Below, in pieces: positions 4,632 through 5,732 of a stretch of DNA of 5,732 nt. A program made the translations under genes and the position numbers. How positions within the stretch are numbered: the stretch's first letter is position 1; each line of letters starts with the position of its first letter. The notes under the pieces were generated by a model. That model searched no databases. It was not told the origin of the DNA and saw only the letters and a list, made by a program, of their open reading frames with translations. Source of the stretch: Hadesarchaea archaeon (GTDB lineage Archaea > Hadarchaeota > Hadarchaeia > Hadarchaeales > WYZ-LMO6); NCBI GenBank assembly GCA_004347925.1, contig QNVD01000273.1, positions 735 to 6,466 on the forward strand, in the 5' to 3' direction.

Positions 4632-5732
4632 CTATTTCTGCGAGAAGTCGAGTTCAGGAGAGAGGTAGAGTCCTCTGTTGGTGAGGACTTGGTGGAAGAC
4701 TGAGGGCCCGTTGTCGCCGTAGAAGAACTTGAAGACCCCCTCGCCTACTTTCACAACATCAACGTCTTTGAAGTTTTCGGGATAGAGCGTCTTGCCTATG
4801 TGGTACATGTCAACGATCCACATCTTGGGATCGTAGCCTATGTACGGGCCGCAGACCCCATAGACCTTCCCCTCCTTGACAGCTCTAACGGACTTCAGTG
4901 CGGGGTCGCTCAGTATCTCCTCCGCCGCGGAGCGGCCCTTGTAGCCGTGGATGAATATCACATCTGGATCCCACTGGACGATCTGCTCCCTGCTCACCTC
5001 GAAGTATGTGGCGTTGAAGCGGTTTTCGACCTCTTTCGCCACGTTAACCCCTCCGGCTGCTTCGAGCGGCCAGTACTGGCTCGAAGTCCATCCGACACCT
5101 TGCCGGTAGGCCCAGTTCGCAAGATAGACCCGCGGAGGGCTTTGACCCTTCGGGATCCTCTTTGTTACGTCCTGAATCTTGGCCTCGAAGTACGCGATTA
5201 CCTTCTCCGCCTGAGCCTCCTTGCCGAGGACCTTTCCGACTAGCCTCAGCGCCGTGTAGAACTCTTGGGGATTCGTTCCAGCGCTCACGCACACAACCGG
5301 CACCTTCGCCCCCTGCTCGATTTGATCCGCAAGATTGGAGTACGGCGCGTACAAGAAGACCACGTCAGGCTTGATCTCGGCTATCTTTTCGATGTTTATC
5401 TCTTGACCCGCCCCGACCCTTCCGATTGAGGGATCGAGTAGCTCCGGATGAGCTAGCACGTCCTCCATTTTGCTGGCATACCCCATGTCGACGTACGAGG
5501 TGATGCCGACCACTCTGTCAGTGGCACCCAGCATCACCACAAGCCTAAGAGTGTCTGGGACCGTGGTGGCGACCCTCTGGACGTTCTTGGGCAATTGGAC
5601 GGTTCTTCCAACCATGTCCTGAACCGTGGTGTAGGCCTCTCCCTGTTGCTGTTCCTCGTGCCGTCTGGAGATTGAGACAGCGGCTGCCGCTATCAGCGCT
5701 ATAGCCACTAGGGTCAACCCCAGATACAGCAT
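4632..5732 (-). CDS. ABC transporter substrate-binding protein, FecB/BtuF (Peripla_BP_2) type
   Basis: A 366-residue extracytoplasmic binding protein that delivers a ligand to the permease next to it. Residues 3-20 are a hydrophobic segment followed by SRRHEEQQQ, a charged/Gln-rich linker. There is no lipobox cysteine, so the protein is probably held by an uncleaved anchor or cleaved without lipid attachment. The mature part opens with DMVGRTVQLPKNVQRVA (39-55), the standard entry into the Peripla_BP_2 fold. It continues with LGATDRVVGIT (68-78), IAEIKPDVVFLY (117-128), the long helix around 160-192, QIVQWDPDVIFIHG-type second-lobe strands (250-263) and AVKEGKVYGV (284-293). Family knowledge suggests an iron-chelate, heme or corrinoid ligand; no residue here settles it. 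The ATG occupies the last three bases of the window, so an earlier start, the ribosome site and the operon promoter lie outside. Confidence 0.9.
   Translation of the reverse strand: MLYLGLTLVAIALIAAAAVSISRRHEEQQQGEAYTTVQDMVGRTVQLPKNVQRVATTVPDTLRLVVMLGATDRVVGITSYVDMGYASKMEDVLAHPELLDPSIGRVGAGQEINIEKIAEIKPDVVFLYAPYSNLADQIEQGAKVPVVCVSAGTNPQEFYTALRLVGKVLGKEAQAEKVIAYFEAKIQDVTKRIPKGQSPPRVYLANWAYRQGVGWTSSQYWPLEAAGGVNVAKEVENRFNATYFEVSREQIVQWDPDVIFIHGYKGRSAAEEILSDPALKSVRAVKEGKVYGVCGPYIGYDPKMWIVDMYHIGKTLYPENFKDVDVVKVGEGVFKFFYGDNGPSVFHQVLTNRGLYLSPELDFSQK

Overview
The window looks archaeal and probably thermophilic. Reasons: coding strands are purine- and AGG/GAG-rich, AT-rich box-A-like patches lie about 25-30 nt upstream of starts, 5' leaders are short, and no bacterial -35/-10 promoter or rho-independent terminator is seen. 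The lineage cannot be fixed from this sequence alone.

Left part (1-2715, very GC-rich). The 5' end of a metallo-beta-lactamase-fold hydrolase gene runs off the left edge on the minus strand. It is divergent from a plus-strand gene for a membrane-anchored protein with two apparent Ig-like beta-sandwich regions. Next comes a 217-residue protein whose N-terminal half resembles the YbjN/TY-Chap fold, preceded by a duplicated promoter-like module and a 12-bp palindrome. A 464-bp stretch without a convincing gene follows. It holds a second 12-bp palindrome that can re-pair with a third copy of its arm, and a long imperfect 15-bp hairpin that contains an internal direct repeat. Downstream lies an orphan basic 162-residue protein with a short C-terminal motif, LGxRYxPxxxxW.

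Right part (2794-5732, minus strand, clearly lower GC). This is a compact three-gene ABC importer of the FecBCD/BtuFCD type: substrate-binding protein, then permease, then ATPase, transcribed leftward. The genes are nearly contiguous (0 nt and 8 nt between them), as expected of one operon. The binding protein captures a metal chelate outside the cell (siderophore-iron, heme or a corrinoid; the ligand is not determined), the permease forms the channel, and the ATPase drives transport. The operon converges with the left part across a 78-bp gap, and the change in base composition there suggests a different history for the transporter.

I do not see a clear new multi-gene system. The most unusual material is the structured non-coding DNA at 1763-2226 together with the orphan gene after it, and the duplicated promoter module at 1031-1090.
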